A stretch of 64,000 nucleotides of DNA from Nibrella saemangeumensis (GTDB taxonomy: Bacteria; Bacteroidota; Bacteroidia; Cytophagales; Spirosomataceae): the NCBI RefSeq assembly GCF_039541915.1, contig NZ_BAABHD010000030.1:124001-188000 (forward strand), given 5' to 3'. Under the pieces are notes generated by a model. It was not told where the DNA came from. It saw nothing but the letters and a program-made list of their open reading frames with translations, and made no database searches. Below are positions 35,162-45,004 of the stretch, one piece after another. The translations under genes and the position numbers were made by a program. The first letter of the stretch is position 1. Each line of letters begins with the position of its first letter.

Positions 35162-35281
35162 GCCTCAGAACGATAGCGCTGACTGCCGAAAAACACGCTG
35201 TAAATTTCTGGTCGGAACTAACCAAACTTGTTTATTTTCGCGGCTCGATTCAAACAAAAAACCGGCAACAATATTACTAAA

Positions 35282-35797
35282 GTGGCGTTAGAGATAAACA
35301 AAGGGAGTATGGAAGCACTGAAGCAAATCGCAAACATCGCCGGTCACAGCGGCCTCTACCGGATTCTGAAGCCAAGCCGTTCGGGCGTTATCGTCGAAAC
35401 GCTTGATGAGAAGAAAGAGAAAACCATGATGGGCCCCTCGGCGCGGGTGTCGATTTTGCACGATATTTCGGTGTACGTAGACACGACGGATGAGTCGATG
35501 CCGCTGGGCGAAGTGTTCATGGCAATTGCCGACAAGTTTGGTGACGAGTTACCGGTCAATGCCAAAAGCGCAAACGACGAACTGACCGATTTTATGGAGG
35601 AAGCCCTGCCCGATTATGACCGGGAGCGGGTTCGCCCCAACGATATTAAGAAGATTGTAAGCTGGTATTCTATCCTGCGGAAGAACGCACCGGAGGTATT
35701 CGAGAAGAGCGAAGCGGCCGAAACAGCCGACGCTTCGGCCGATACCACCGATGCTCCGGCCAACGAAGCCGAACAGGAGGAGCAGAAGCCAGCGTAA
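35282..35797 (+). CDS. DUF5606 family protein
   Basis: A 171-residue cytoplasmic protein of a Bacteroidota family known to me as DUF5606. The conserved N-terminal block reads LKQIANIAGHSGLYRILKPSRSGVIVETLD, with a middle part SARVSILHDISVY and a C-terminal tail rich in Ala, Glu and Thr that is probably disordered. Function is not known. The GTG at 35282 (VALEINKG) is taken as start; a candidate -7 (TATTTTCG, 35233-35240, one mismatch) would make the longer frame's TTG at 35228 unusable. A hairpin terminator follows. Confidence 0.8.
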   Translation: MALEINKGSMEALKQIANIAGHSGLYRILKPSRSGVIVETLDEKKEKTMMGPSARVSILHDISVYVDTTDESMPLGEVFMAIADKFGDELPVNAKSANDELTDFMEEALPDYDRERVRPNDIKKIVSWYSILRKNAPEVFEKSEAAETADASADTTDAPANEAEQEEQKPA

Positions 35798-35822
35798 AGA
35801 GTATCCATTTTCAGTGAGAAAG

Positions 35823-35859
35823 AAAAAGCAGCGATGGGCCATTGGCTTCGCTGCTTTTT
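35823..35859. terminator. Hairpin terminator after DUF5606 gene
   Basis: AAAAAGCAGCGA and TCGCTGCTTTTT form a perfect 12-bp stem with a T-rich end. Confidence 0.85.
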
Positions 35860-35862
35860 AGT

Positions 35863-35932
35863 TTGGTTCATTGGTTGATTAGTTAACTGGTTTGTCGACA
35901 CCTGGTCAACCAATGAACTAATCAACCAGACT
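35863..35932. repeat. Permuted inverted repeats before the pyk end
   Basis: GGTTCATTGGTTGATTAGTT is followed by GGTCAACCAATGAACTAATC, i.e. the same units TTGGTTGA and TTGATTAGTT on the other strand in a different order. The region could fold and serves as the 3' end of the convergent pyk gene. Confidence 0.55.
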
Positions 35933-37354
35933 GAGTTTAACCGTATTCGTCCGGCGATGCTTGGCAAGCGGCATCGTTAACGTATTGATCAGAATATCCC
36001 CCGATTTCAAAACGCCTTTGTTCACCAATACTTCCTTGATTTCATCAACGGTCTGGTCAACGTTCAGATTTTCGTTGGGCTCATAGGGCATCACCTGAAC
36101 ACCCCAGTACAGCCCCAGGATGTTGCGTAGCCGGGCGTTGGACGAGAAAACACAGATCTGAGCCTTGGGACGGTGGTGCGACAGGCGTACGGCCGTATAG
36201 CCCGAAGTGGTAATACCCACAATGGCTTTGGCGTTGGTATCGCGGGCCAGCCGGCAGGCGCTCATCACCACGTTGTCGTTCAGCACGTTTTCGGTAGGCT
36301 GCTCGTTTACGTGGGCGTGGTAGCGGAAATAAATCTTATCTGTAGAGTTCTCGACCTGCTGAATGGTGCGGGTCATGTTCTCTACGGCCAGGATCGGATA
36401 CTTACCCGAGGCCGTTTCGGCACTGAGCATCACGGCGTCGGCACCATCTAAAACGGAGTTGGCCACGTCGTTGATTTCGGCACGGGTTGGGCGGGGCGCA
36501 TCAATCATGCTTTCGAGCATCTGCGTCGCCACAATAACTGGCTTACCCGCCCGGTTGCACTTCTCCACGATCATCTTCTGAATCATCGGCACTTCTTCGG
36601 CGGGCAGCTCGACGCCGAGGTCACCACGGGCGACCATAATGCCGTCGGTAGCGGCAATAATTTCGTCGATGTTCTGAACAGCCTCGGGCTTTTCAATCTT
36701 AGAGATCACGCGGCAGTTCCTCCCCTTCAACTTTATATAATCTTTTACCTCCTGAATATCCGACGCATAGCGCACAAACGACAGCGCAATCCACTCTACA
36801 TCCTGTTCCAGGCCGAAGTCGAGGTCAATATAATCTTTCTCGGTTACCGACGGCATAGATACCTTGGTGTTCGGCAGGTTCACCCCTTTCTTCGATTTCA
36901 GCGGACCGCCATACACTACTTCCGTAACCACATCGGTCTCTTCTACGCCTATTACTTTCACCTCCAGTTTACCATCGTCGAGCAAAATGCGTTCGCCCGG
37001 ATGCACGTCGCGGTACATGCCCTTGTACGGTGTACTGACACGCTCGGCGGTACCAATAATTTCGTCATTGGTAAACACGAGCCGGTTACCGGGCAGAATG
37101 GTTACGCCGTTGTCGTCTTCGACTTTACCAATGCGAATTTTGGGACCCTGCAAATCCTGCAGAATGCAAAGGTTTAAGCCTCGTTCTTCGTTGATTTCGC
37201 GGATGCGCTGAATGCGGGCCAGATGATCTTCGTGGGTACCGTGGGAGAAATTGAGCCGGAAAACATTAACTCCAGCTTTTGCCAGTGCCAGCAATTGGTC
37301 TTTTGTGTCAGAAGCCGGGCCGACAGTGGCAACAATCTTGGTTCTTTTGAACAT
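35918..37354 (-). CDS. pyk: Pyruvate kinase
   Basis: Pyruvate kinase makes ATP and pyruvate from phosphoenolpyruvate in glycolysis. The 478-residue protein has the N-terminal motif RTKIVATVGPAS, the nucleotide-site NFSHGTHEDH, and the catalytic Lys in RVISKIEKPEAVQN. The metal-binding region is GIMVARGDLGVELPAEEV, followed by CNRAGKPVIVATQMLESM. The C-terminal domain is complete. Length is typical. A -7 element on the - strand (TAATTTTG, 37403-37396) lies about 42 bases before the ATG, with no clear -33. The neighbours are not glycolytic. Its last bases lie in the repeat tract at 35863-35932. Confidence 0.97.
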   Translation of the reverse strand: MFKRTKIVATVGPASDTKDQLLALAKAGVNVFRLNFSHGTHEDHLARIQRIREINEERGLNLCILQDLQGPKIRIGKVEDDNGVTILPGNRLVFTNDEIIGTAERVSTPYKGMYRDVHPGERILLDDGKLEVKVIGVEETDVVTEVVYGGPLKSKKGVNLPNTKVSMPSVTEKDYIDLDFGLEQDVEWIALSFVRYASDIQEVKDYIKLKGRNCRVISKIEKPEAVQNIDEIIAATDGIMVARGDLGVELPAEEVPMIQKMIVEKCNRAGKPVIVATQMLESMIDAPRPTRAEINDVANSVLDGADAVMLSAETASGKYPILAVENMTRTIQQVENSTDKIYFRYHAHVNEQPTENVLNDNVVMSACRLARDTNAKAIVGITTSGYTAVRLSHHRPKAQICVFSSNARLRNILGLYWGVQVMPYEPNENLNVDQTVDEIKEVLVNKGVLKSGDILINTLTMPLAKHRRTNTVKLSLVD

Positions 37355-37452
37355 AGGGTACAGTAAGATTTGGCAATGTTTACCAAAAGCCGCTGCAAAA
37401 TTAACTGCCTATCTGAATATGTCTGTAAATTTTTTGCAAAACCAAAGCAAAG

Positions 37453-38796
37453 CTATTCTTGCCACCCTTCGGGCTTAAACGGCGTCCGACTGTCGCTGGG
37501 TACACAAATGGCCGTTGGCACACGAGGAGGACCGCCCCAAATCTGCATTTTGGGCTCTAGACGCTCACCCGTATAGGGCGGGTAAGGCTCCGGTTCCGGA
37601 CGTCGGCCATTGAGGGCATAAAACAATTCTTCATTATTCAGCAGCGGATTACCCTTATCGTCAAAGGCGGCTACGGGCATACCGGTAGCATCTTTTCGAT
37701 CCAGCCAGTAGCGAACTACCGACGCTGCCGATGCCCCGAAAAAGCCGACTACATTTTCCCGCGCATTGGCTGTATTTTTAACATTACCCACCGGTGCCGA
37801 TGGGGGCGTATCGGCCAGCCCTCCTGTATTTTGCGTCTGGGTTTCTACCAGTTTAAAAAAGCGGTGAGCTTCTTTGGTAAGCGCCGACTGACGAATCTCA
37901 ACCAGACACGGACTCCGCTGGTAATAAGGAATCAGCGCTACTTTACGCCCCAAAATAGCGTTACCATTCACCAGCGCATCATCAAATAAATTCAAGGTGT
38001 AGTTGTGCAGTATCTCCCAGCATTGAGTCCGGCAGGTGTAATCATAATACCAAAGCTCATTGTGATAAGGTGGTCCTCCCTCTCTGGCGACATTAGGCGG
38101 CTGATTAAAACAATCTTCGTAAAGCTGGTCACCGGATACATAGTAGGCACCAAACATATATCTGCCCGGAATAATGTTGTAAACTGCGTATATGCCCTGC
38201 GTGCAACTCCGGCACCAGGCCTGCTTTTCGTACAGTTTCCAGTCCCACTTATAGTAGTTCTGCTGATCAGCCGGGTCGCTCATATCCAGGTAAAATTCAT
38301 GGGCACCCATAAAAGCATTCGGCTGATTGGGCCGGGGAACTCGCGGATTAAATTGGGCATAGACCCGGTCAATAGGCGGTACATCGGGCATGATCTGGGG
38401 CGAAGACTCATACTGGCTACCATCCTCCAACCGAAACCGCAGCTGGTAGCTGTGCCTTACCTGCCCCCGGAAATCGCTGGGGAGCTGATAGCTACCCTCC
38501 ACCGTCTCGTGCGCATTAACTACCTGACTTCCATCCACGATTACCTGCACCTGTGCCTTAGTAAGCGGTATGTTTCCAAAGCGTCCCGTAAATGGATCAG
38601 CCCTGGAGCGGTTAAGCCGGATCACCTGAGATTCGGGCAGGTTGGTAATGGTGCCATCTACGACAACCACATTGACCGTAGCGTTGAATTCCGGCTGAAA
38701 GGAATCCACGCAACCCGTCAGCCAATAGCTGCCAACCAACAGCCCAAGTAAGCGCCAGTTCAATCGGGGTAAACGCAGGGAGACGAGTGAAATCAT
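37453..38796 (-). CDS. DUF4249 family lipoprotein
   Basis: A 447-residue predicted lipoprotein with a signal peptide ending in WLTGC (Cys29). The mature part begins with the DUF4249 pattern VNVVVVDGTITNLPESQVIRL and continues with AQVQVIVDG and YQLRFRLEDGSQYES. DUF4249 proteins are commonly encoded beside TonB-dependent receptors and are thought to form the surface partner of the receptor. That arrangement is seen here: the receptor gene is immediately upstream, with 3 bases between the stop of one and the start of the other. Several Cys residues in the middle (CRSC, DYTCRTQC) are unusual and may form disulfides. The ligand is unknown. Confidence 0.87.
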   Translation of the reverse strand: MISLVSLRLPRLNWRLLGLLVGSYWLTGCVDSFQPEFNATVNVVVVDGTITNLPESQVIRLNRSRADPFTGRFGNIPLTKAQVQVIVDGSQVVNAHETVEGSYQLPSDFRGQVRHSYQLRFRLEDGSQYESSPQIMPDVPPIDRVYAQFNPRVPRPNQPNAFMGAHEFYLDMSDPADQQNYYKWDWKLYEKQAWCRSCTQGIYAVYNIIPGRYMFGAYYVSGDQLYEDCFNQPPNVAREGGPPYHNELWYYDYTCRTQCWEILHNYTLNLFDDALVNGNAILGRKVALIPYYQRSPCLVEIRQSALTKEAHRFFKLVETQTQNTGGLADTPPSAPVGNVKNTANARENVVGFFGASAASVVRYWLDRKDATGMPVAAFDDKGNPLLNNEELFYALNGRRPEPEPYPPYTGERLEPKMQIWGGPPRVPTAICVPSDSRTPFKPEGWQE

Positions 38797-38799
38797 AGC

Positions 38800-41196
38800 T
38801 TACTTAAACTCAAAGTTGTACGATAAACTAGGAATAGGAGCCGCAAAAATAGCCAGCCGGTAAGGGTTGGTCGCCTGCCCTTCGGTCCGGAAAAAGATCG
38901 AGTACGCGTTCTTACGACCGTAGAGGTTATAGACCGTAAACGTCCAGTGCCCCTGCCAGCGCCGGGCCTTCAGGCCTGGGTTGTAAATGTTCCAGGCAAA
39001 ATCCAGCCGGTGGTAGTCAGGCAGCCGGTATTGGTTCCGTTCGTTATAATACGGATAGTTGCGGTTCTGATACCGGATTATGCCCTCGGGAGCGGTATAA
39101 GGTCGTCCGGTACTGTACACAAAATTGAACGAAAAGCTGTGGTGTTTGCTCTGGTTAATATTGATGCTGGCGTTTACACTATGAGGACGATCGTAGTTTG
39201 CCCTGTACCAGTCGCCCCCGTTGATGCGCTGATCGAAGTCGGCACCAGCCACTACCTGGTTGAGTGTGCGGGCAAAAGTATAATTGACCCAGCCGGTCAG
39301 TTCTCCTTTTTTTTTACTCAGCATCATCTCCAGTCCGTAGGCTTTGCTACGTCCCTGAAGCAGCTGCGTTTCCGGGTTCGCCTGGAGCAGAAAATCAGCG
39401 CCCGGCTTGTAGTCCAGCACGTTCCGGGTATTGCGCCAGTACACCTCTGCCGACCACTCGTAGACATTGTTTTTGAGGTTCTGAAACCAACCTGCCGACC
39501 ATAACTGACTCACCTGCGGCCGAATATGGGGGTCGCTGGTTTTCCAGCGGGCGGTAGGCAGGGGTGTAGTCGTATTAGTCACAACCTGCAAATACTGGCG
39601 CATCAGGTTGTAGCCGACCTTTACCGACGCGTTGGCACCTACGGAATAACGAACGCCTACCCGGGGTTCCAGACCGTTGTATTGCCGGGTCACCTTTCCG
39701 GCCGCGTATTCAATGGTGCTTACAACAGAGGTTTCATCAATGGGTTCCCCGCTTGTGTACTGGCGCACCAGAGCTGGCCCTAGGCTCAGAAAATGAGAGT
39801 ACCGCAGGCCCGCCGACACCGCCAGCCGCTCCGATATACTGGCTTCGTGGTCGGCGTAAAGGTCCAGTTCGAGGGCGTTCTCGCCCGGTGTTTTCTGGTA
39901 ATTTACGCTGAGGCTATTGCCCGGCAGCAGTTCGCCCGGATTGAGCTGGTAGTGAATGGCGCTGATACCTACCTCGGTTTTGTCGGACTCCCGCTGGTAG
40001 TTCAGGCTGACTTTAGCCTGCCGCTGCCGGAGTGCCTGCCGCAGGGTTACCATGTTGTCAGTAACCGCTTCTCTCGACAATATATCGGGTACATACTGGG
40101 CCTGAGTGACGGTGGCCTGCAGGTTGAGCCGGGGAGTAAGGGCATAAAACCACCGCACCATGCTATTTAGGGTCTGGTGGCGAAACTGCGTAGAGGTTGA
40201 ATTGATATTGGCTAAACTACCCAGCAGGTTAGTCTGGAAAAAATCTTTGCTGAAATAGCCCATGGCGGTCAGTGTACTGCGGTCACTAATTCGCCAGAAT
40301 GCTTTGGCAACTACATCGCCGAAGTCGGCCCGGATGCTACTAAGCTGATTGGAGACCATCGGCAACAGCCGGGAATTAAACGCCCCCCGGCCTGAGACCA
40401 GCAGGCCTACTTTTCCCGGCACAACAGGGATATCGGCGGTTAGCTTATTGGACACCAGGCTAATGCCCCCGGTTAGTCGGAACTGCTCCAAATTGGGATT
40501 CTTTAAGCTGATGTCGAGCACCGAAGCCGCCCGGCCTCCGTAACGCGCTGGTACGTTGCCTTTGTAAAGATCCAACCCATTGACGGCATCGGGCGGAAAC
40601 ACCGAAAATAAGCCGAACATATGGGTAGGATTAAAAATCGGCGTATCATCCAGCAAAATCAGGTTCTGATCGGTAGTGCCGCCCCGAATGTTGACACCAT
40701 TGGCGGCTTCGCCCACGCTGGTAACGCCCGGCAGCAGTTGCAGGCCCCGCAGAATATCTACCTCTCCCAGGGCGGCCGGCAGCCGTTCGAGCGTTTTCAT
40801 GCTGATCTGACTAACGCCAAGCCTTGGTTCGCGCACGGTACGGTCATAGCCCTTGCTGGTCACCACTACCTCCTCCAACTGACTGGAGACGGAGGGTAGC
40901 TTCACCGTAAGGTCTGTATCCCGGTGCACACTAAGCGCCAGCCGGAAGGATAAATAGCCAATATGCCTAACCACAATCACGTGCGCACCGCGTGTAACGC
41001 GAATTTCAAAACGGCCCTGCGTGTCGGTGTAAGCACCGGTCGTCTGTCTGGCGTAATCCAGTACAACGGCCGCCCGGACCAGCGGCTGGTTCGTGGCGGA
41101 GTCGAGGACAATACCCGACAGAATGTAGCCCGACTGAGCGCGGGTAGCGCTACTCAGGGTAAGCAGAACAATCAGGCAGGCAAAAATCCGGTTCAT
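38800..41196 (-). CDS. TonB-dependent receptor with carboxypeptidase-like regulatory domain
   Basis: A 798-residue outer-membrane receptor. The signal peptide is MNRIFACLIVLLTLSSATRAQ. A carboxypeptidase-regulatory-like (CarboxypepD) domain (about 22-105, GIVLDSATNQPLVRAAVVL) is followed by a plug (LERLPAALGEVDILRGLQLLPGV, then NIRGGTTDQNLILLDDTPIFNP) and a 22-stranded barrel that ends in SYNFEFK. It imports a nutrient with energy from TonB. Co-occurrence with a DUF4249 lipoprotein marks a Sus-like import pair of unknown substrate. The ATG at 41196 is chosen because the signal peptide starts there; the longer frame adds 35 unsupported residues. Confidence 0.93.
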   Translation of the reverse strand: MNRIFACLIVLLTLSSATRAQSGYILSGIVLDSATNQPLVRAAVVLDYARQTTGAYTDTQGRFEIRVTRGAHVIVVRHIGYLSFRLALSVHRDTDLTVKLPSVSSQLEEVVVTSKGYDRTVREPRLGVSQISMKTLERLPAALGEVDILRGLQLLPGVTSVGEAANGVNIRGGTTDQNLILLDDTPIFNPTHMFGLFSVFPPDAVNGLDLYKGNVPARYGGRAASVLDISLKNPNLEQFRLTGGISLVSNKLTADIPVVPGKVGLLVSGRGAFNSRLLPMVSNQLSSIRADFGDVVAKAFWRISDRSTLTAMGYFSKDFFQTNLLGSLANINSTSTQFRHQTLNSMVRWFYALTPRLNLQATVTQAQYVPDILSREAVTDNMVTLRQALRQRQAKVSLNYQRESDKTEVGISAIHYQLNPGELLPGNSLSVNYQKTPGENALELDLYADHEASISERLAVSAGLRYSHFLSLGPALVRQYTSGEPIDETSVVSTIEYAAGKVTRQYNGLEPRVGVRYSVGANASVKVGYNLMRQYLQVVTNTTTPLPTARWKTSDPHIRPQVSQLWSAGWFQNLKNNVYEWSAEVYWRNTRNVLDYKPGADFLLQANPETQLLQGRSKAYGLEMMLSKKKGELTGWVNYTFARTLNQVVAGADFDQRINGGDWYRANYDRPHSVNASININQSKHHSFSFNFVYSTGRPYTAPEGIIRYQNRNYPYYNERNQYRLPDYHRLDFAWNIYNPGLKARRWQGHWTFTVYNLYGRKNAYSIFFRTEGQATNPYRLAIFAAPIPSLSYNFEFK

Positions 41197-41281
41197 AGGG
41201 AGGTAGTGAACTAGCAAGTAGCGGTAATATACAAACAAACACCGTGGTAGGTTAAACCAGTGATACGGCCGAGTAAGAAGA

Positions 41282-43792
41282 TTATAAGCAGTCGACGTCA
41301 ATTACTACCGACACGGACCGCAGCCCTTTATCCGTCAGAATATTGGTAATGCATTCCTGAATGAACGTCTTTACTGCTTTGATGTTGAGCTTTTCCCGCT
41401 CGAGCTTAATCAGAATGTCGTACAGGAACTGGTTGCGGATACGCTCGACCAGCGGCTCTTCGGGCCCCAGCACCCGGCTGCTGCCCAGTTTTTCGGTCAG
41501 GTCGGCGGCCAGTTTGTTGGCGGCCTGCCGGCTGATCACCTGCTCCTGATGCCGGATGGTCAGTTTGATGAGCCGGCTAAAAGGCGGGTAATTAAAATTC
41601 TGGCGCTCGGTGACCTCCTCCTGGTAGAGTCCCAGGTAATCGTTCTCCAGAATCTTCTGCAAAATAGTCTGTTCGGGATTGCTGGTCTGGATAAGCACCT
41701 TCCCCTGCCGGTCGGCCCGGCGACCAGCGCGACCACTCACTTGGGTGATCATCTGAAACGCCCGCTCCGTCGCCCGGAATTCGGGGTAATGAATGAGCCG
41801 GTCGGCATCGAAAATACCGACGAGGCTGACGTTGTCGAAGTCGAGGCCTTTGGTAATCATCTGGGTACCCACCAGAATATCAACCTGCCCTTCTTCAAAC
41901 TCCTTGATGATCTGCTGATAGGCGTTTTTAGTGCGGGTCGTGTCCAGGTCCATTCGCTGAATGCGGGCCTGCGGGAACAGGATCTGCAACTGGTCTTCAA
42001 TCTTTTCGGTACCAAAGCCAATCGTCTTTACCTTGGTGGAGCCGCATACCGGGCATAAGCGCGGCACCTCTTCTTTGTGGCCGCAGTAGTGACAGCGCAG
42101 TTCGGCCGCCCGCATGTGGTACGTCAGGCTCACGGCGCAGTTGGGGCACTGCGAGGTCCAGTCGCAGTCTTCGCATTGCAGGTAAGGTGAGTAACCCCGG
42201 CGGTTCTGGAACAGAATACTCTGCTCCTTACGGTCCAGGTTCATTTCCAGTTCCTGCAGCAGGGCCGACGAAAATTCGTTTTTCATCGTCTTCTGCTTGC
42301 GTTCCTGCCGGACATTGACCAGCCGGATGTTGGGCAGGGTAGCCTCGCCAAATCGCTGGAAGAGCTCGACCAGCCCATAGCGTTTCTGCTGGGCGTGGAA
42401 GTAGCTTTCGACCGATGGCGTGGCCGATCCCAGCAGTACCTTGGCTTTTTGCCAGTGCGCCAGCATAATGGCTACGTCGCGGGCGTGGTAGCGCGGAGCC
42501 GGATCATGCTGCTTATAGGAAGTTTCGTGCTCTTCATCCACAATAATCAGCCCCAGGTTGTCGAACGGCAGAAACACCGCCGACCGGACACCAATGACAA
42601 ACTGGTACTGCCCGGAGATGATGCCCTTCCAGACCTCTACCCGCTCGTTATCGGAAAACTTGGAGTGGTAGATGCCCATTTTGTCGCCGAACACCTTCTG
42701 CAAGCGCACCACAATCTGGGTCGTCAGCGCAATTTCGGGCAGCAGGTACAGCACCTGGGTGCCCCCTTCCAGCGCCTGCTGGATCAGCCGGATATAAATT
42801 TCGGTTTTACCACTACCGGTGATGCCGTGAAACAACACTACGTCCCGCTCCTGAAACAGGGCCATTACCTGGTTGATCGCGCCCTGCTGGGCAGCCGTCA
42901 GCCGTATTTCGGCGAGGGGGGTAATACCGGTATCGCTGAAGCGCGGCTGAATGACCTCAAAGGTCTCAAATACCTCGTTTTTGATGAGCGTCTGCAGGGA
43001 TGACTGCGAGAGTTCATCGTCCTGGTTCAGGATGGTTTTGTCCAGCCCTTTCTGATTGGTAGCCGGGTTGATCTGCACCGGCACGTAGCGGAGGTAGCGC
43101 ATCACCACTTCCTGCTGCTTCGGCAGTTTTTCGAGCCGGTTAATGAGCATCAGCAACTGATCGCGGTTCTCGTAGTTGGCGTGCAACCGGATCTTGCGCA
43201 CCATCTTCGGTACGTATTTCTCCCGCACCTCTTCAAACACAATGACCGCCCGCTTACCCACCAGCGATTTAATGACGGTTGGTACGTTCACCTCGCCAAC
43301 CAGCCGGCCCAGTTCCTCGTACGAGAGCGCCGGGTGCTTTTGCAGTTCCTTTAGCAGGTCCCACTCCTCCGGGGTCAGCAGTTCCGGGTAGTCAAAATCC
43401 GGATTATACTGGACTTTCGACTGACTGGTGATCTTCAGACCCGACGGCAGGGCCACGTTCATCACCTCGCCGACACAGCACATATAGTACTCCGCCATCC
43501 AGTTGAACAGTTCCAACTGGTAGTTGGTCACCAACGGGTATTCGTCGAGCAGTTCCAGCACGTAGCGGGCCTGGTATTTGGCCGGCGGGTGGTTGTGCAT
43601 GTTCGCCACCACGGCGGTCATCACCCGGCTCTTTCCAAACGGCACAATCACCCGGGCACCGATTTTGATCAGACCGGCCATCTCCCGTGGTACCCGATAG
43701 GTAAACAGCTTCGGTACCGGAATGGGCAGAATCAGGTCTACAAAAAAGGTAACCTCTTCAGCAGCAGCGTATGGAAACAGCGAATCGAACAA
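41282..43792 (-). CDS. priA: Primosomal protein N' (replication restart helicase)
   Basis: PriA is the 3'-5' helicase that restarts stalled forks. The 836-residue protein has the N-terminal DNA-binding domain (FTYRVPREM, then GARVIVPFGKSR). The helicase Walker A is GITGSGKTEIYIRLI, with the DEEH box LIIVDEEHETSYKQ. The zinc-binding cysteine array is CEDCDWTSQCPNC, then CHYCGHKEEVPRLCPVC. Length is about 100 residues above E. coli, as in other Bacteroidota. The first codon is TTG; no ATG lies near the expected N-terminus, so the start is uncertain by up to 15 residues. It is followed by the TonB receptor gene and diverges from ypdA. Confidence 0.95.
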   Translation of the reverse strand: MFDSLFPYAAAEEVTFFVDLILPIPVPKLFTYRVPREMAGLIKIGARVIVPFGKSRVMTAVVANMHNHPPAKYQARYVLELLDEYPLVTNYQLELFNWMAEYYMCCVGEVMNVALPSGLKITSQSKVQYNPDFDYPELLTPEEWDLLKELQKHPALSYEELGRLVGEVNVPTVIKSLVGKRAVIVFEEVREKYVPKMVRKIRLHANYENRDQLLMLINRLEKLPKQQEVVMRYLRYVPVQINPATNQKGLDKTILNQDDELSQSSLQTLIKNEVFETFEVIQPRFSDTGITPLAEIRLTAAQQGAINQVMALFQERDVVLFHGITGSGKTEIYIRLIQQALEGGTQVLYLLPEIALTTQIVVRLQKVFGDKMGIYHSKFSDNERVEVWKGIISGQYQFVIGVRSAVFLPFDNLGLIIVDEEHETSYKQHDPAPRYHARDVAIMLAHWQKAKVLLGSATPSVESYFHAQQKRYGLVELFQRFGEATLPNIRLVNVRQERKQKTMKNEFSSALLQELEMNLDRKEQSILFQNRRGYSPYLQCEDCDWTSQCPNCAVSLTYHMRAAELRCHYCGHKEEVPRLCPVCGSTKVKTIGFGTEKIEDQLQILFPQARIQRMDLDTTRTKNAYQQIIKEFEEGQVDILVGTQMITKGLDFDNVSLVGIFDADRLIHYPEFRATERAFQMITQVSGRAGRRADRQGKVLIQTSNPEQTILQKILENDYLGLYQEEVTERQNFNYPPFSRLIKLTIRHQEQVISRQAANKLAADLTEKLGSSRVLGPEEPLVERIRNQFLYDILIKLEREKLNIKAVKTFIQECITNILTDKGLRSVSVVIDVDCL

Positions 43793-43891
43793 TAGACAAG
43801 CGGGTTGATGGGTACTCCGTGCCTAAATATACAACAGAAATACGAATGCGGCCGGCCGGAAAGTAATCGATTGGGGTATCATCTTTGCAAA

Positions 43892-43923
43892 AAAGCCCGC
43901 TGGGGCAAACTATAACGGGCTTT
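43892..43923 (+). repeat. Hairpin in the ypdA leader
   Basis: AAAGCCCG and CGGGCTTT pair across a 16-base loop and are followed by TCTGG, 18 bases before the ypdA ATG. It lies just after a candidate -7 element (CATCTTTG, 43880-43887), so it may be a leader or attenuator structure. Confidence 0.45.
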
Positions 43924-43940
43924 CTGGTTGTTTGTTCGGT

Positions 43941-44963
43941 ATGGCAACAATGAATGGCACAGCGATATACGACGTAATTATCGTTGGCGGAGGTCCCTGC
44001 GGTCTGGCGGCCGGGATCGAAGCCACCAAAAGTGGATTAACCCACCTGATTCTGGAAAAAGGGAGCGTCACCGAATCCATCCGGCGGTATCCCAAACTGA
44101 TGCGCTTTTTCTCAACCGCCGAGAACATCGAGATCGGCGGCATACCGTTTCCCATCACCGGCGTAAAAGCCAACCGGAACGAAGCGCTGCAGTATTACCG
44201 CAAAGTAGCGGGGTACTACAAACTAAACATCAAATTATTTACGCCCGTAGACCGGGTGGAGAAGCAGGGCGAGACGTTCAGCGTATTGACCACAACTGGC
44301 CAAACCTACCACGCCCGCAAAGTAATTCTGGCGACGGGGTACTTCGACAAGCCGCGCTGGCTGGGTATCCCCGGCGAAGACCTGCCGCACGTAACGCATT
44401 ATTACGACGAACCCTTCCAGTATTCCTTCTCTAATGTAGTGATCATTGGAGCTTCCAACTCGGCGGTCGAAGCGGCCCTGGAACTATACCGGACCGATGC
44501 GCACGTCACCATTGTCCACCGGGCGGAGGATTTTCGGAAAACGGTCAAGTACTGGCTGATACCGGATGTGAAGAACCGGGTGAAAGAAGGCAAGATCCAT
44601 ACGCAGTTCAACACCTGCGTTACGCGCATTGAACCCGGCAAAGTGTACACTACCAATCTGCAGACCGGCGAAGAAGGAGCATTACCGGCCGACTTTGTGC
44701 TGATCCTGACCGGCTACATTCCCGATGCCGAACTGCTCCGGCGCTGCGGGGTTGAGCTAAACGACGAAACGCAGGTGCCCGTTTACAACAAAGAAACGTT
44801 TGAGACCACCGTGCCGGGGCTGTACGTCTGCGGCACCGTGATGGCGGGTATCTACACCGAGAAAGTGTTTATTGAAAATGGCCGCGAGCACGCCCAGGCC
44901 ATCATCGACCACATCGTAGGCCGCGAAGTACACCAGGTGAAGGAGTTGATTGATCGAATATAG
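43941..44963 (+). CDS. ypdA: YpdA-type putative bacillithiol disulfide reductase
   Basis: A 340-residue FAD- and NADPH-dependent oxidoreductase of the YpdA family, thought to recycle bacillithiol disulfide. The FAD Rossmann motif is VIIVGGGPCGLAAG at the N-terminus, the NADPH motif is VVIIGASNSAVEAAL near residue 160, and VCGTVMAGIYTEKVFIENGREHA lies at the C-terminus. The Cys in GGGPCG matches the conserved family cysteine. The ATG at 43941 is preferred over TTG at 43932. The gene diverges from priA and is followed by a hairpin. Bacillithiol use in Cytophagales is known; the other bacillithiol genes (bshA, B, C) are not in this window. Confidence 0.92.
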   Translation: MATMNGTAIYDVIIVGGGPCGLAAGIEATKSGLTHLILEKGSVTESIRRYPKLMRFFSTAENIEIGGIPFPITGVKANRNEALQYYRKVAGYYKLNIKLFTPVDRVEKQGETFSVLTTTGQTYHARKVILATGYFDKPRWLGIPGEDLPHVTHYYDEPFQYSFSNVVIIGASNSAVEAALELYRTDAHVTIVHRAEDFRKTVKYWLIPDVKNRVKEGKIHTQFNTCVTRIEPGKVYTTNLQTGEEGALPADFVLILTGYIPDAELLRRCGVELNDETQVPVYNKETFETTVPGLYVCGTVMAGIYTEKVFIENGREHAQAIIDHIVGREVHQVKELIDRI

Positions 44964-44967
44964 TACG

Positions 44968-44992
44968 TACCCCGGAAATGTATTCCGGGGTA
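44968..44992. terminator. Hairpin after ypdA
   Basis: TACCCCGGAA and TTCCGGGGTA pair over a 5-base loop. There is no T-tract, so it is a probable but not classic terminator between convergent ypdA and the ScyD-like gene. Confidence 0.6.
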
Positions 44993-45004
44993 CGGGGTAT
45001 TGTG